Shown: positions 17,415 to 27,586, counted from the stretch's first letter. The stretch is DNA of 64,000 nucleotides from Pseudemcibacter aquimaris (GCF_028869115.1 NZ_CP079800.1:1302001-1366000), one strand, 5' to 3'. The notes: a model not told the origin generated them from the letters alone. Program-made: numbers and translations.

Positions 17415-18293
17415 TTAGTTTTCAAATTTATACTCAAGTCTATAATTTACATTCGTAGCGACTATCTCTTCTGGGATTGCAAAGAGTGAATAAGGTATAT
17501 ATTTAAAAGTTTCAATGAATTTGTTAGTTGGCTTATTAAATATTGAACGTGATGTTTCAATAATTTGAGGATTAATCGGATTTCCGGCTGCAGTAAGATC
17601 AAAATTTATTATTGCATAACCATTACGGCCCTTTCTTAGGGCTGCTCTTGGGAATTTTACAGGGGGAGCATATGCCCAAAATACATCACCAGGTTCTGGA
17701 ACTTCCACTGTTATTGAACATGGTTTGAAGTCTGGACCGGTAGAATTTTCAAATTCATTTTTTAGCGCATTCACTTTTTCAAAATAATTTTTAATACCTA
17801 GCGCATCTTTTAAATCTGGTCCACTGTTAATGTATTCTTGGTAGAGTTGTTCGGCCTTATGAAAACTGTGGTAAGCGTTTTTATAATCACCAATTTTTAA
17901 ATAATTATCAGCAAGCAAGTAATGTAATTGATGTAAGTTTTGTTTTTTATAAATAGTATAATGGTTTACGTACCTAATAGATTTGACATAGTCGTCTGCG
18001 TTATGTGCAATAACAGCCATTGATGCTATAAGTGTTAGATTAAATTTGTCTTCATTCAGTAGCGCTTCCATTTCTATTTGTGCTTGTCCTGGATCAAGTG
18101 GAAGATTAAGCAGGCGTTGAATATGCTCTAGTGCGCGTCTGTATTGCTTAAGTTCATCTAAAGATAATTGATAATCCATCAAAAGAGAATATGGGACTTG
18201 TAAGGCATGGTCTGCTTTTGTTGGTTCTTCTGCAATTGTTGAAAATGGTAGACCAATAGTCAAAAGCATAGAAAGAATTATATTTCGAAACAT
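17415..18293 (-). CDS. Periplasmic protein with TPR-like region and TonB C-terminal domain
   Basis: 292 residues from ATG 18293 (GGGGA 6 bases upstream). A signal peptide (MFRNIILSMLLTIGLPFSTI) is followed by helical repeats (~40-185, for example LHYLLADNYLKIGDYKNAYHSFHKAEQ, TPR-like). The end (~210-292) matches a TonB C-terminal domain: the strand before the fold is APPVKFPRAALRKGRNGYAI, then INFDLTAAGNPINPQIIETS. There is no N-terminal membrane anchor beyond the signal peptide and no Pro-rich linker, so it is not a classical TonB energiser. Stand-alone TonB-C proteins like this often occur as periplasmic solubles. A longer reading to 18428 would put the signal peptide inside the chain and is less likely. 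Confidence 0.75.
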   Translation of the reverse strand: MFRNIILSMLLTIGLPFSTIAEEPTKADHALQVPYSLLMDYQLSLDELKQYRRALEHIQRLLNLPLDPGQAQIEMEALLNEDKFNLTLIASMAVIAHNADDYVKSIRYVNHYTIYKKQNLHQLHYLLADNYLKIGDYKNAYHSFHKAEQLYQEYINSGPDLKDALGIKNYFEKVNALKNEFENSTGPDFKPCSITVEVPEPGDVFWAYAPPVKFPRAALRKGRNGYAIINFDLTAAGNPINPQIIETSRSIFNKPTNKFIETFKYIPYSLFAIPEEIVATNVNYRLEYKFEN

Positions 18294-18396
18294 GAGAAAT
18301 CCCCAATTTTGATAATAACTTACAATAACATATCGCCCAAGTTTCGATGATTTCTTCACTGCCGTCAAGATCAATGTTATCAATATTAAGTACTTT

Positions 18397-19476
18397 TTAT
18401 TCCTCATTAAGTCTTTGTAATGGCTCAAGAAGCTCTGCTGATTTTGGGCTAAATTCTAGTGCCCATTCCAGAAGTTTTTTTGCCTCTTCGGATCTGTCAT
18501 TTCTGACAAGATATCTTGCTGTACCAGCTATGGAAAAACCCATCCAATATCCATCATTGGTTGGGTATGTTTGGAAACCGTACTTTTCTGAAAGCGCTGC
18601 ATAGAATTCTTTTAAATCATTAAGTGGGGTTTCGCCGGCGCGGTAAGATAGGTAATCCGGCATCCATTCGCTTGGGGGGAATATAAATGAAAAGGCACGG
18701 TCAAGGCTGCTGATTGCGCTTGCGTAATGTTCGCCATTTTCAATGATATCGATTTTGACTTGTGCATCTGGTGTATCGAAAGCATTTTGTAATTTGGAAT
18801 AGGGGGCGGGTAAGTCGTCATTGCGCATTATGTCAATGCCACCACGTGATAAGTAAAGCCAATTTCGGCTCCCTTGTAAACGTTCAGCAGTTTCTATAAT
18901 TTTGGTGGTTATTGGTTTATTTTCTATAGTGTACATTTGAACGTTGGCTGCAAATCCAAGCCATGCCTGAAACGTTTTTGAGCTTGTAAAATACCCGTGT
19001 AGAACTGGCCCAACAGTTGGCGACATTCCTATAAGTCCACGATAATTTGCTGTTCTATAGTGATCATCGATGAATGGAATTAATTCTTGTTCCATAAAGT
19101 CCAGAAAATGTTGAGGTGAACTGTCTTCGAAGTTAATCTGCTCATTGGGTTCTCGCCTATGAGGCATTGTGATCGTCAGACGTTCTGCATAATTAGGTGT
19201 AGAAATACCGACAATAATGCTCTCGGGCATAAGGTCGCGGGCTGCCCTTGTTTTGGAAATAACAACCGTCGGATCAAACAGAAAATCCGCGTCCATCACA
19301 TAAAAGACAGGGTATTTTTTCGTCGTATCAGCATAATCATCAGGCAGATAGATTTTAATCTGCCTGCTGCCATCAAGAATGTCTGAATTGATTGTTGTTT
19401 CTTTTATTTCTGCATATGCTATCGAATTTATGGATAAAAGCGTAAAGCAGAAAAAGAGTGAGATTATATTTTTCAT
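18397..19476 (-). CDS. Exported esterase-family alpha/beta hydrolase
   Basis: 359 residues with a signal peptide (cleavage near AYA). The body matches the esterase D/enterochelin esterase fold: RQIKIYLPDDY, YPVFYVMDADFLF, and the nucleophile elbow GLIGMSPTVGP, where the usual GxSxG ends in Thr. The C-terminal His is in ENGEHYAS and an acid residue is likely in LSRGGID. A C-terminal tail (~285-359) has one or two TPR-like helices (ARYLVRNDRSEEAKKLLEWA). It may cleave acyl esters or siderophore esters in the periplasm; the substrate is unknown. The following gene starts 103 bases beyond its stop on the same strand. Confidence 0.85.
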   Translation of the reverse strand: MKNIISLFFCFTLLSINSIAYAEIKETTINSDILDGSRQIKIYLPDDYADTTKKYPVFYVMDADFLFDPTVVISKTRAARDLMPESIIVGISTPNYAERLTITMPHRREPNEQINFEDSSPQHFLDFMEQELIPFIDDHYRTANYRGLIGMSPTVGPVLHGYFTSSKTFQAWLGFAANVQMYTIENKPITTKIIETAERLQGSRNWLYLSRGGIDIMRNDDLPAPYSKLQNAFDTPDAQVKIDIIENGEHYASAISSLDRAFSFIFPPSEWMPDYLSYRAGETPLNDLKEFYAALSEKYGFQTYPTNDGYWMGFSIAGTARYLVRNDRSEEAKKLLEWALEFSPKSAELLEPLQRLNEE

Positions 19477-19497
19477 TATTGAAATAACCCTTAAGTA

Positions 19498-20631
19498 TTA
19501 CCAACCATTACATCTTGACCAAGTGTCAATGACATCAGTGCCATTATCAACGACATTATATTCATCGTAAGCCGCTGCCGTCATGCACGCGTGATTTGGC
19601 AAGATACGTAAGCGAGTACCTATAGGATAAGATGCAAAATTGAAATCTGAGCCGTCCTTGGTGGTGATGATGCCGTGTTCTTGATTGGCGCCGGTGACGA
19701 TCAGGTTATCAATAATATTTCCATCAATGTCGCATACGATGCCGTATCCGCAATCAAAATCTGTACCACGGGTGCTTTGGTCTTTGGATAATGCCATGCC
19801 GCCAGCATCAGTAATAATACGGCTTTGGTTGTTTTTATGGCTAATCACGGTGCAAAGAACGCTTAAGGCAATGTCATTATTGGTGCTGCAACCACGTCCG
19901 GCTTGGAATGCGTCCTGAAATACATAAACCCCCGCCCGTAATTCGGTTACATCGCGCAGGTTTTGTGCATATGTGGCCGTTGGGGTTGAGCCGCAGCTAA
20001 CGATTTTACATGGGTAACCTGCCTCAATAATATTATCGGCGGCCCGGGCAATTTGCGCACGTTCATTTTCCGCGGCTTGGATTAATTGCTCTTTCGTTTC
20101 GCATTCATAACTTTCGCCAGCATGGGTTAATACGCCAGCCAATTCGGTTCCTTGTTGTTCGTGTATTATTTTTGCGATTTCTATAACTTCTGGTGCATCG
20201 GGTGATAAACCTGCACGGTGCATGTCCACATCAATTTCAATCATGACGTTGAAATTACAGTCGTTTTGATCGCCAAATTCACCAATCTGACGGGCGATAT
20301 TCGCATCATCAATAATGATTTTTAAATCCACACCGCGTTTCATGATGTCTTTGGCTCGTTCTAATTTGCCTGGTACCATACTGACAGCATAAATAATGTC
20401 GGTAAATCCGGCGTCCGCGAAATATTCGGCTTCGCGTAATGTGGAAACGGTAATTGGGCAGGACTTACCATCATTTCCTAGCAAAATTACATCGGGCGAT
20501 TTACAGGTTTTTACATGTGGGCGTAATGTAACGCCCAATGTTTCTGCCTGAACACGCATGCGATTTAAATTTTTCATTAATTTCGATTTTTCCACCACAA
20601 GGCATGGTGTATATAGCTCATCCAAATTCAT
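19498..20631 (-). CDS. D-serine dehydratase/D-threonine aldolase-like PLP enzyme
   Basis: 377 residues with the alanine-racemase-like fold of the DSD/DTA family. The PLP Lys is Lys41 in RPHVKTCKS, and the C-terminal metal site is HxC (His347, Cys349 in PNHACMTA). Dehydratases of this family (D-serine or D-threo-3-hydroxyaspartate) use His and Cys for zinc, while D-threonine aldolases have Asp in place of the Cys. A dehydratase acting on a D-hydroxy amino acid is therefore favoured. It overlaps the upstream FAD oxidase gene by 14 bases, so the two are translated from one message. Confidence 0.85.
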   Translation of the reverse strand: MNLDELYTPCLVVEKSKLMKNLNRMRVQAETLGVTLRPHVKTCKSPDVILLGNDGKSCPITVSTLREAEYFADAGFTDIIYAVSMVPGKLERAKDIMKRGVDLKIIIDDANIARQIGEFGDQNDCNFNVMIEIDVDMHRAGLSPDAPEVIEIAKIIHEQQGTELAGVLTHAGESYECETKEQLIQAAENERAQIARAADNIIEAGYPCKIVSCGSTPTATYAQNLRDVTELRAGVYVFQDAFQAGRGCSTNNDIALSVLCTVISHKNNQSRIITDAGGMALSKDQSTRGTDFDCGYGIVCDIDGNIIDNLIVTGANQEHGIITTKDGSDFNFASYPIGTRLRILPNHACMTAAAYDEYNVVDNGTDVIDTWSRCNGW

Positions 20632-21715
20632 TAATTTTATCTCTTACATATTCACCAATAGCGAGATTGCTGGTGAGGCCCGGACTTTCCATACCAAATA
20701 AATTAACAAGTCCTTCAATACCATGTTTATCCTGAAAACCGATATCGAAATCAAGACCAGATTCGGATAATTTTGGTCTTATCCCTGCGTAATCCGGGTG
20801 CAATTTATCGGGATCAATGTTGGGGAAATATTCGCTGACCACGCTTACAAATTTTTCTTTTAAGGTTTCGGGGACACTATATTCTTCTTCCTCTACAAAA
20901 TTAATATCCGGGCCAAATTTTACGCCGCCGCCGGTATCAATGCATAAATGTAACCCAAGGCTTCCTTTGCCCGGAACCGGATAAACCAGATGTTTGAAAT
21001 TTGTTTTACCTGTATATGAAAAATAATGCCCCTTGGCCATCACGCGCGGTGGGATTAATTCAGACGACATGGCGTCAATTTTTGTGGCCAGCTTTTGTGC
21101 GCCAAGCCCCGCCGCATTAATCAGTAAATTACAGGTGAGGGTGTAACCATCCGCCATTATGATCTTAAAGCCATGATTTAATTTTTCAATTGCGGCAATT
21201 TCAACGTTATAGGCGATCATACCGCTGTTGTCTTCGATATCACCGATCATATTGACCATATGCATATGGCTATCGATGATGCCGCTGCTCGGGGAAAATA
21301 GTCCCGCTTCACCAGAAATATCCGGTTCTATATTTTTGATATCAGCTTTTGAAAGGGGGGTAAGGTCATGTACGCCGTTTAATTCGGCTTTTGATTTAAT
21401 ATCATCCAACCGTTCTTGTTCGGCGTCTGACATTGCCACAAGTATCTTGCCACATCGTTGGTGTGGTATGTGTCTTTGCGCTGCATACTCATATAAAAGC
21501 TCTTTACCACGCACACAAAGTTTGGTTTTTAGCCAATCGGGCGCAAAATAAAGGCCGGCATGGATCACTTCGCTGTTGCGGCTGCTTGTGATCATACCGA
21601 AATGTTTTTCTTTTTCCAAAACAAGGACTTCGCGCCCCGCTTCGGATAAATGTTTGGCAATGGATAGCCCAATTACACCCGCGCCAATGACGATAATGTC
21701 TTGATGATCAGACAT
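20618..21715 (-). CDS. FAD-dependent oxidoreductase, L-2-hydroxyglutarate oxidase-like
   Basis: 365 residues of the DAO/LhgO family. The Rossmann motif IIVIGAGVIGLSIAKHLSEA opens the chain. SSRNSEVIHAGLYF is characteristic of L-2-hydroxyglutarate dehydrogenase/oxidase, and LINAAGLGAQKLA and the terminal GMESPGLTSNLAIGEYV close the FAD site. It would oxidise a 2-hydroxy acid, most likely L-2-hydroxyglutarate, to the keto acid. It is the first gene of a two-gene operon with the D-serine-dehydratase-like enzyme. I withhold the symbol because related members act on other substrates. Confidence 0.85.
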   Translation of the reverse strand: MSDHQDIIVIGAGVIGLSIAKHLSEAGREVLVLEKEKHFGMITSSRNSEVIHAGLYFAPDWLKTKLCVRGKELLYEYAAQRHIPHQRCGKILVAMSDAEQERLDDIKSKAELNGVHDLTPLSKADIKNIEPDISGEAGLFSPSSGIIDSHMHMVNMIGDIEDNSGMIAYNVEIAAIEKLNHGFKIIMADGYTLTCNLLINAAGLGAQKLATKIDAMSSELIPPRVMAKGHYFSYTGKTNFKHLVYPVPGKGSLGLHLCIDTGGGVKFGPDINFVEEEEYSVPETLKEKFVSVVSEYFPNIDPDKLHPDYAGIRPKLSESGLDFDIGFQDKHGIEGLVNLFGMESPGLTSNLAIGEYVRDKINEFG

Positions 21716-21851
21716 GCTTTAGTATTTTCCCTTTGCATCAAAAAAATGTCATGATATAAAGTATCATCTTTGGGCTATAATTATAGTTTTTTATTCTAAA
21801 AAATAAACAAATTTTAAAAAGTCCGGATTATCTGGGGGGTAATAGGGAAAT

Positions 21852-21867
21852 GCATGCTGGGGCATGC
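21852..21867. repeat. Small inverted repeat in the leader of the aminotransferase gene
   Basis: GCATGC-TGGG-GCATGC (21852-21867) forms a 6-bp stem with a 4-base loop. It lies 26 bases before the ATG at 21894 and just ahead of the AAAGGA ribosome site, with no T run after it. It may be a 5' stabilising hairpin or a protein site. Confidence 0.4.
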
Positions 21868-21893
21868 GAAAACTACAGTTAAAGGATTACAAA

Positions 21894-23282
21894 ATGAAGA
21901 AATTTGGTGGACAAAACCGCAGAACTTTTATGAAGGCTGCTGGTATGACTGCTCTTATGGCTGGTGCTGGCACCGGTAGCGCGCATGCAATGGGCATGGG
22001 TATGGGACAAGCAAAAAATCGCAGTAAAGGTTATGATTTTGACGAAATTTACAGCCGTGTTGGCGTAAATTCTGTGAAATGGGACAGCGCAATTCGTCGC
22101 TATGGTAAAGACAAAATTACAGTGCCGATGGGCATTGCCGATCTTGATTTCCGCCAACATCCTGCCGTTGTTAAGGCGCTTCAGAAACGTGCTACATATG
22201 ACAACTATGGTTATGAAACAATTCCAGATAGCTACTGGCAATCAATCATCGACTGGAACAAAGAACGTTACGGTATCGAGCTAAAGAAAGAATGGCTTCG
22301 TAACTCATCTGCGCTTAAGCCTGGTATGGTATCTTCTATGCGTGGTCTTAATCCGGTTAAGGGTAAAGTGATCCTTTCAACACCAACATATTCCGGTTTC
22401 CGTGGTGCGATCAATAAAGCCGGTATGCGCGTTGAAATGAACCCGCTTAAAAAAGTCAATGGCCGCTGGACATTTGATCTTGAAGATCTTGAAAAGCGTC
22501 TTGATTATGAAACAAAGTGTCTTGTGCTTTGTAACCCGAATAACCCAACAGGTGAATGTTGGACAGCAGATGAAATGCGTGCTCTTGGAGATCTTTGTAT
22601 TTCAAAAGGCGTAACAGTTCTTTCTGATGAAATTCACTGTGACTTTGTAACGAAAGGTAACAAGTTTGTTCCTTACTCATCACTTGGTGAAAAATACGCA
22701 CAAACAAGTATCACATACCGTTCACCATCAAAAACATTCGGTCATGCGAACCTTAAGGTTGCGTACTTCTATACAGAAAATGAAGACCTTATGAACGCAA
22801 CAATGATCGGTGGTGGTCATGAAACTGGCGTAAACGCATTTGGTCTTGCTGCTGCGGAAGCAGCCTTCACAGAGGGCGCAGAATGGGTTGATGATGTAAA
22901 TGAATATCTGGATGAGAACTTCGATTATCTTGTTGAATATATCAATACACCTGGCAACATGCCTGGTATCGAATACACAAAACCAGAAGGTACATACCTT
23001 GCATGGCTTGACTGTAACGGTCTTAAAGAACGTGTTGCGACACCTGAAAAGGTTAAAGCACTTCATGACAAGTGGATGGCAGCTGGCAATCACCGCCGTG
23101 TAACACCAGAAATGGCAATCGGCGAATGGATGGTTGAAAATTCAGGTGTTCAATTAAACGCAGGTCATTCATATGGTGTAGGCTCAGATGGCTTCATGCG
23201 TATGAACATCGCCGTTCCACGTTCAAGCCTAAAAACTGCGCTTGATAACATGAACGCAGCACTGAAAAAAGAATTCGGTTAA
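21894..23282 (+). CDS. Tat-exported MalY/PatB-like PLP C-S lyase or aminotransferase
   Basis: 462 residues from ATG 21894 (AAAGGA upstream). The N terminus is a clear Tat signal (NRRTFMKAAGMTALMAGAGT, cleavage after AHA). The rest is a fold-type I class I/II enzyme of the MalY group: YGYETIPDSYWQSIIDW, CNPNNPTGECW, SDEIHCDFV, and the PLP Lys in SPSKTFGHANLK. MalY relatives are cystathionine beta-lyases or other C-S lyases and aminotransferases, usually cytosolic. Export with a bound cofactor would explain the Tat signal, as PLP enzymes fold before transport. A hairpin sits in the leader and a strong terminator follows. High use of GGT/GAA-type codons suggests good expression. Confidence 0.9.
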   Translation: MKKFGGQNRRTFMKAAGMTALMAGAGTGSAHAMGMGMGQAKNRSKGYDFDEIYSRVGVNSVKWDSAIRRYGKDKITVPMGIADLDFRQHPAVVKALQKRATYDNYGYETIPDSYWQSIIDWNKERYGIELKKEWLRNSSALKPGMVSSMRGLNPVKGKVILSTPTYSGFRGAINKAGMRVEMNPLKKVNGRWTFDLEDLEKRLDYETKCLVLCNPNNPTGECWTADEMRALGDLCISKGVTVLSDEIHCDFVTKGNKFVPYSSLGEKYAQTSITYRSPSKTFGHANLKVAYFYTENEDLMNATMIGGGHETGVNAFGLAAAEAAFTEGAEWVDDVNEYLDENFDYLVEYINTPGNMPGIEYTKPEGTYLAWLDCNGLKERVATPEKVKALHDKWMAAGNHRRVTPEMAIGEWMVENSGVQLNAGHSYGVGSDGFMRMNIAVPRSSLKTALDNMNAALKKEFG

Positions 23283-23305
23283 TAAGACCCGAAATAATTA
23301 AAGAG

Positions 23306-23337
23306 AAGGCGGTCCTGGTGACCGCCTTTTTTTGTTT
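23306..23337 (+). terminator. Rho-independent terminator after the PLP enzyme gene
   Basis: GGCGGTC (23308-23314), loop CTGGT, GACCGCC (23320-23326), then seven T. It is the strongest terminator in the window. Confidence 0.92.
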
Positions 23338-23448
23338 TTAAATGTTTAAATTACAATAGGTTTTTATTAAGATTGAAATTTCTCTAAAAAGTTGTTATTT
23401 AAAGGTTAATAAAAGGTTAATAAACTTGTAAAGTTAGGGAAAAGGAAA

Positions 23449-25698
23449 ATGAGTAAGAATTCAGCACAATCTAATAGTAGTTATAGATCTTTATATTCTT
23501 CAAAATACGATAAAATTCCTAATATTAATGGTAACGGAAAAAATAACGAACTTATCGGAACCTCAAGCTCTGAACGCATTAATGGTGGTGGCTGGAATGA
23601 TTATATCTATTCTGGCGGTGGCAGTGATTTTATCAATGGAAATGGTGGGTATGATATACTCGAGCTGACCGACACTCCGCTTGATTATATGTTTTATCAA
23701 GATAGCTATAATAGTTGGCATATTGAGAAATACTCAACAGGCGACATTATAGCTTTTAAAAATATCGAACAAATTAATTTTGGTGATTATACCATTTCAA
23801 TTAATGGCGAAGATAATGTTCCATATGCAGAAGATGTATCATTATCAACACTGGAAGATACAGATACACAAGCATTTGATCTTCAGTCAATAGTTTGGGA
23901 TTTAGAGCGTGATTTAACAGGTGATCCGCTCACTTTTAAAATAGAAATTGATACGGTTTCTCCTCATGGTAGTTATACAATTACTGAGGAAGGAATGTTG
24001 GTGTTTACCCCTACCGACAGTTACGCAGGACAGGATTCTTTCACATATACTGTGAAGGATGGTACACACGAGGTTACCAGAACAGTTTCCATAGATGTTG
24101 AAGCAGTAGCAGATATTCCAGATCTTGTAGTTGATGTACTTGCCGGGGAACAAGTAAATCATGTGGTTTTTGATATTTCCACAATGCTAAACGATTTGGA
24201 TGGTTCAGAAGAATTGCAATTGTTCTTTAATGGTATTCCTGACGGGGTTGCGCTTTATGATAGTAACGGTAACCCGATCGGTCCAAATGGTATTTATCTT
24301 GGTAATGGTGCTACGGAGCATGATCTTCAGTTAACAATGGTGTTGCCAAAGAATTATAATTGGGATTTTCCACTTGAAATCGTTGCCCGTTCTACTGAAC
24401 TTCAAAATGCTGAAAATTCTGTGACAATTGCTGTTCCTACGGCAACGGCATCCACGGTTATTGATATTGATTATGGTGTTGAAATTACCGAAATATCTTC
24501 TGAATTTTTAGCGAATGACCAAAGTATTTGGAATAATCCTAATAGCTATGTTTCACATACGCAATTTCTGGGGCTCGATGCTGATACGAGTGGGGGATTA
24601 TTCGGAACTGTTGATTATAATATCGATGTTAAAACGGGTATCGAGGCAGAAGCAGGTGTAAAAGGAGGTACGGCGAATTCGGGTATGTCCTTTGATATGG
24701 ATTTTATCAACTATCATAATTACACCACCAACATGCTTGAAATAGATACAAGCTTCGTTGAAACAGATAGTTGGTTTGAAACAGAAGATGTGGTCACATT
24801 TATTGATTTTGATGCCATCATGGATATTTATGCCAGCATTGGTATCAATGTATCTTTAGATGTTATTATTGATACAATTAATGTTATAAATCAAACGTTT
24901 AGCATTAATCAAGATTATGAATTTGATATTCTGAGTTTTCAATCAGACCAGGCTACACCTTATAATCTTGCATTCTCATATGGCAATTTAAGTGTTAGTG
25001 AGAATAGCATAGAATATACATTCAAAGGTGATATGGTAAGTATTGAGGTATTTAGAGATCATGCTGGGACTGCGGGGGATAATAATACTGATGGCTCTAT
25101 TTCACTGGATATTGCTGACATTACTTTGGATGTTGATGAAGTAATTGCTTATCTTGCTGGTTATCCAGGTATGTTTGGTGGTAGTTATAGCGTTTCGCCG
25201 TTTGGTGGTGTGTCATACGATTTTATTGATTTCGATATCATTGGCGGCATGGATGTCCAACAAAGTTTTGATCAGGATTTTAGCAGTTTGTTTGGAGAAT
25301 TGTTAATAGATGGTTCGTCAACAAATTACATTGTTGGTGATACATTGGTATTTAACGATGTCGCAGATGATGCCGTAATTTCTACAATATTGGATGTAGA
25401 AGGATTGTTTAATAATGATACGGATATAATTTTTGCATTGGATTATGCATTAAAAGCCCTCGCTGTTGAATTAGACCTTAATGCCAGTGCGGATATTCCA
25501 GGTACCCCAGCGGTAAAAGATCCTGTAACAGGTTCCACAATAATTCCTGCGATTCCAGGATATACATTTACAGTGGATTATAATCGAGATGCGGCAGTAT
25601 GGGAAACCGATGGTACAATTACATCAACGAGTTATGGTGTGTACGACAATTCTACGACCTTAGATTTCGAAGACCAAAGTTACATATTATTTGTATAG
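23449..25698 (+). CDS. RTX-type secreted protein with cadherin-like domain
   Basis: 749 residues and no Sec signal. Residues ~28-70 carry RTX calcium-binding nonapeptides (IGTSSSERINGGGWNDYIYS, GGGSDFINGNGGYD). Residues ~120-215 form a cadherin-like/Ig repeat as in VCBS proteins (TLEDTDTQAFDL through DSYAGQDSFTYTVKDG). The remaining ~500 residues are acidic, rich in Asp, Ile and Asn, and predicted beta-rich, with no family I recognise. The end, LDFEDQSYILFV, is compatible with a type I secretion signal. No type I transporter lies in the window. It is a single gene between a terminator and a bidirectional terminator. Confidence 0.85.
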   Translation: MSKNSAQSNSSYRSLYSSKYDKIPNINGNGKNNELIGTSSSERINGGGWNDYIYSGGGSDFINGNGGYDILELTDTPLDYMFYQDSYNSWHIEKYSTGDIIAFKNIEQINFGDYTISINGEDNVPYAEDVSLSTLEDTDTQAFDLQSIVWDLERDLTGDPLTFKIEIDTVSPHGSYTITEEGMLVFTPTDSYAGQDSFTYTVKDGTHEVTRTVSIDVEAVADIPDLVVDVLAGEQVNHVVFDISTMLNDLDGSEELQLFFNGIPDGVALYDSNGNPIGPNGIYLGNGATEHDLQLTMVLPKNYNWDFPLEIVARSTELQNAENSVTIAVPTATASTVIDIDYGVEITEISSEFLANDQSIWNNPNSYVSHTQFLGLDADTSGGLFGTVDYNIDVKTGIEAEAGVKGGTANSGMSFDMDFINYHNYTTNMLEIDTSFVETDSWFETEDVVTFIDFDAIMDIYASIGINVSLDVIIDTINVINQTFSINQDYEFDILSFQSDQATPYNLAFSYGNLSVSENSIEYTFKGDMVSIEVFRDHAGTAGDNNTDGSISLDIADITLDVDEVIAYLAGYPGMFGGSYSVSPFGGVSYDFIDFDIIGGMDVQQSFDQDFSSLFGELLIDGSSTNYIVGDTLVFNDVADDAVISTILDVEGLFNNDTDIIFALDYALKALAVELDLNASADIPGTPAVKDPVTGSTIIPAIPGYTFTVDYNRDAAVWETDGTITSTSYGVYDNSTTLDFEDQSYILFV

Positions 25699-25733
25699 CA
25701 AAAACCTTTTTATTGGATGTTAAGGTTTAAGGT

Positions 25734-25764
25734 AATAAAAGCGGTCTATGTTACCGCTTTTATT
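25734..25764. terminator. Bidirectional terminator between RTX gene and histidine kinase
   Basis: AATAAAAGCGGT (25734-25745) pairs perfectly with ACCGCTTTTATT (25753-25764) around a 7-base loop. A-rich and T-rich flanks on both sides serve the two convergent genes. Confidence 0.85.
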
Positions 25765-25765
25765 G

Positions 25766-27586
25766 TTATGCTTTCAATGGTTTCTTATTGTCTTCGACAA
25801 GAACGATGCTATTAGCCGGTAGTGTTATAATGGCTTCGGTGCCCTGATCGGGTTTACTGTTAAGTGTTAAATGACCGCCTTGTAGCTCAAGAAGGCTTTT
25901 AACAAGAGGTAATCCAAGTCCGGTTCCTTCGAATTTGCGGTTAAGTCCTGTATCAACCTGACCGAATGGTTCTAGGGCTGCCGGGATCTGATCTTCGGAC
26001 ATTCCAATGCCGGTATCGATAATATGAACATTAAGTGATCCATCATCATTAAATGAATTTTCAAGGGTAATTGTGCCGCCCTCTGGTGTAAATTTAATGG
26101 AATTTGATAACAGGTTCATCATAATTTGTTTTAAGGAACGTTCATCCATATTAATGACGATTGTTTGATCAAGTAGATTATTGGTGAGTTTAAGATCTGC
26201 TTCAGTAACTTTTGTCATGAGCAATCTTTCACAAGTATCAATCACTTCGATCAGGTCGATGTCTTCTTTCTGAAGTTCCATTTTATCGGTTTCAATACGG
26301 GATAGATCAAGAATATCATTAATAACCTGTAGAAGCCTGACAGCTGAACTGTGGATATCTTTGGCGTAATCCTTACTTTTTTCCGCACTCATAGGAATAG
26401 GAGAATCTGGTCCAATAAGTTCAGAAAAACCGATAATGGCATTAAGCGGCGTTCTAAGCTCATGGCTCATGTTTGCCATGAATTGTGATTTGGTTTTATT
26501 GGAATCTTCCGCGATGTCTTTGGCGCGTACAAGTTCCGTTTGATGAACCTGTAATGTGTCGAGCATTTCATTGAAACTATTATATAAAAGTTCAATTTCA
26601 CGTGTTTCATGGTCTGTATTGGCGCGAATATCATAATTGCGATCGCTGGTGATTTTATTGGCAATTTTTGCAAGTGAACTAATCGGCTTTGATACGCTTT
26701 TTGCAACGGTAATGCTGCCTGTGATTAATAGCAGTAACCCAAGCCCAAGAATAATTAACAGTGCATATGCAAGTGGCATATAGGGGCTATAGGCTGCATC
26801 TAATGAATAGGTAAGAAGTACTTTTATTGAGCTTTCTTCAAGGTCAGATGCAATTTCATTGCTATAAGCCATAAAATTATTGCCATTCACAGCAAGAATA
26901 TTCGTTTGTTGATCCAGATTAACCGCGTTTGATTGTGGTTCTGGTAAAAGTTGCAACATATGTTGATCAAGTGTTGAAATTAAATATTCATTGTCTTGAT
27001 AAAAGGTAACCTCTACGCCTGTTGGTAATGATTTACGCATTTCAATCAGTTCTGTTTCTTCAATTTGAACGCCCATAACAACCCATGCCACCGGAATAGG
27101 GGCGAGAACTGGTACAACAATAACCTGATGAACGAGACCGCCCGAACTAATATAGGCGGACGCATTTCCGTATTCATCGGCCATTTCAATTAATTCATTA
27201 AGTGTATCTTGCGGGATTTTTACAGGTGACGTAACGGAAACTTGTGCAACGATATCCCCATCTAGTGAAATAATAGTTGCGCAGTCCGTGCCAACACGGG
27301 ATGATAGGTTTTCAAGTGCGGATTTAATGGTTGCCGGATCATCAGTTGTAACGGCTGCTCTAAATCCATATTCGGTCGAATAAATGTCGGTTTCACTAAT
27401 CCATTTATCAGCATTCACATTCAGTGAACGTGTAAAAACATCCCGGCTGTAAAGAAGTTGCTGACGTGCTTGATCTTCAAGGTTGTTTTTAGTCGCGAAA
27501 TAAACGGACAACGATGTTATCACCTGAATGGTAATAAACAGGGTTGCAAAAAGAACAACTAATTTTGTTTGAAACCGGTTAATCAT
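25766..27586 (-). CDS. Membrane histidine kinase with Cache-like sensor and HAMP
   Basis: 606 residues: TM1 ~9-30, a periplasmic region 31-270 with Cache-like features ([37 protein letters not shown]), TM2 ~271-293, HAMP ~294-346, then HisKA with His375 ([19 protein letters not shown]). The HATPase has [21 protein letters not shown] and [20 protein letters not shown]. There is no receiver domain and no nearby response regulator. It lies 9 bases after the cupredoxin gene in one operon, divergent from a porin gene, so it may sense something linked to copper or to the compound passed by the porin. Confidence 0.93.
   Translation of the reverse strand: MINRFQTKLVVLFATLFITIQVITSLSVYFATKNNLEDQARQQLLYSRDVFTRSLNVNADKWISETDIYSTEYGFRAAVTTDDPATIKSALENLSSRVGTDCATIISLDGDIVAQVSVTSPVKIPQDTLNELIEMADEYGNASAYISSGGLVHQVIVVPVLAPIPVAWVVMGVQIEETELIEMRKSLPTGVEVTFYQDNEYLISTLDQHMLQLLPEPQSNAVNLDQQTNILAVNGNNFMAYSNEIASDLEESSIKVLLTYSLDAAYSPYMPLAYALLIILGLGLLLLITGSITVAKSVSKPISSLAKIANKITSDRNYDIRANTDHETREIELLYNSFNEMLDTLQVHQTELVRAKDIAEDSNKTKSQFMANMSHELRTPLNAIIGFSELIGPDSPIPMSAEKSKDYAKDIHSSAVRLLQVINDILDLSRIETDKMELQKEDIDLIEVIDTCERLLMTKVTEADLKLTNNLLDQTIVINMDERSLKQIMMNLLSNSIKFTPEGGTITLENSFNDDGSLNVHIIDTGIGMSEDQIPAALEPFGQVDTGLNRKFEGTGLGLPLVKSLLELQGGHLTLNSKPDQGTEAIITLPANSIVLVEDNKKPLKA

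Noticed and set aside
18294-18428. 45-residue N-terminal extension of the TonB-domain protein
   Set aside because: It would place the signal peptide inside the chain; GGGGA supports ATG 18293.
22728-23093. 121-residue minus-strand frame inside the PLP enzyme gene
   Set aside because: It is antisense to a clear enzyme, cysteine-heavy and without a motif: a frame shadow.
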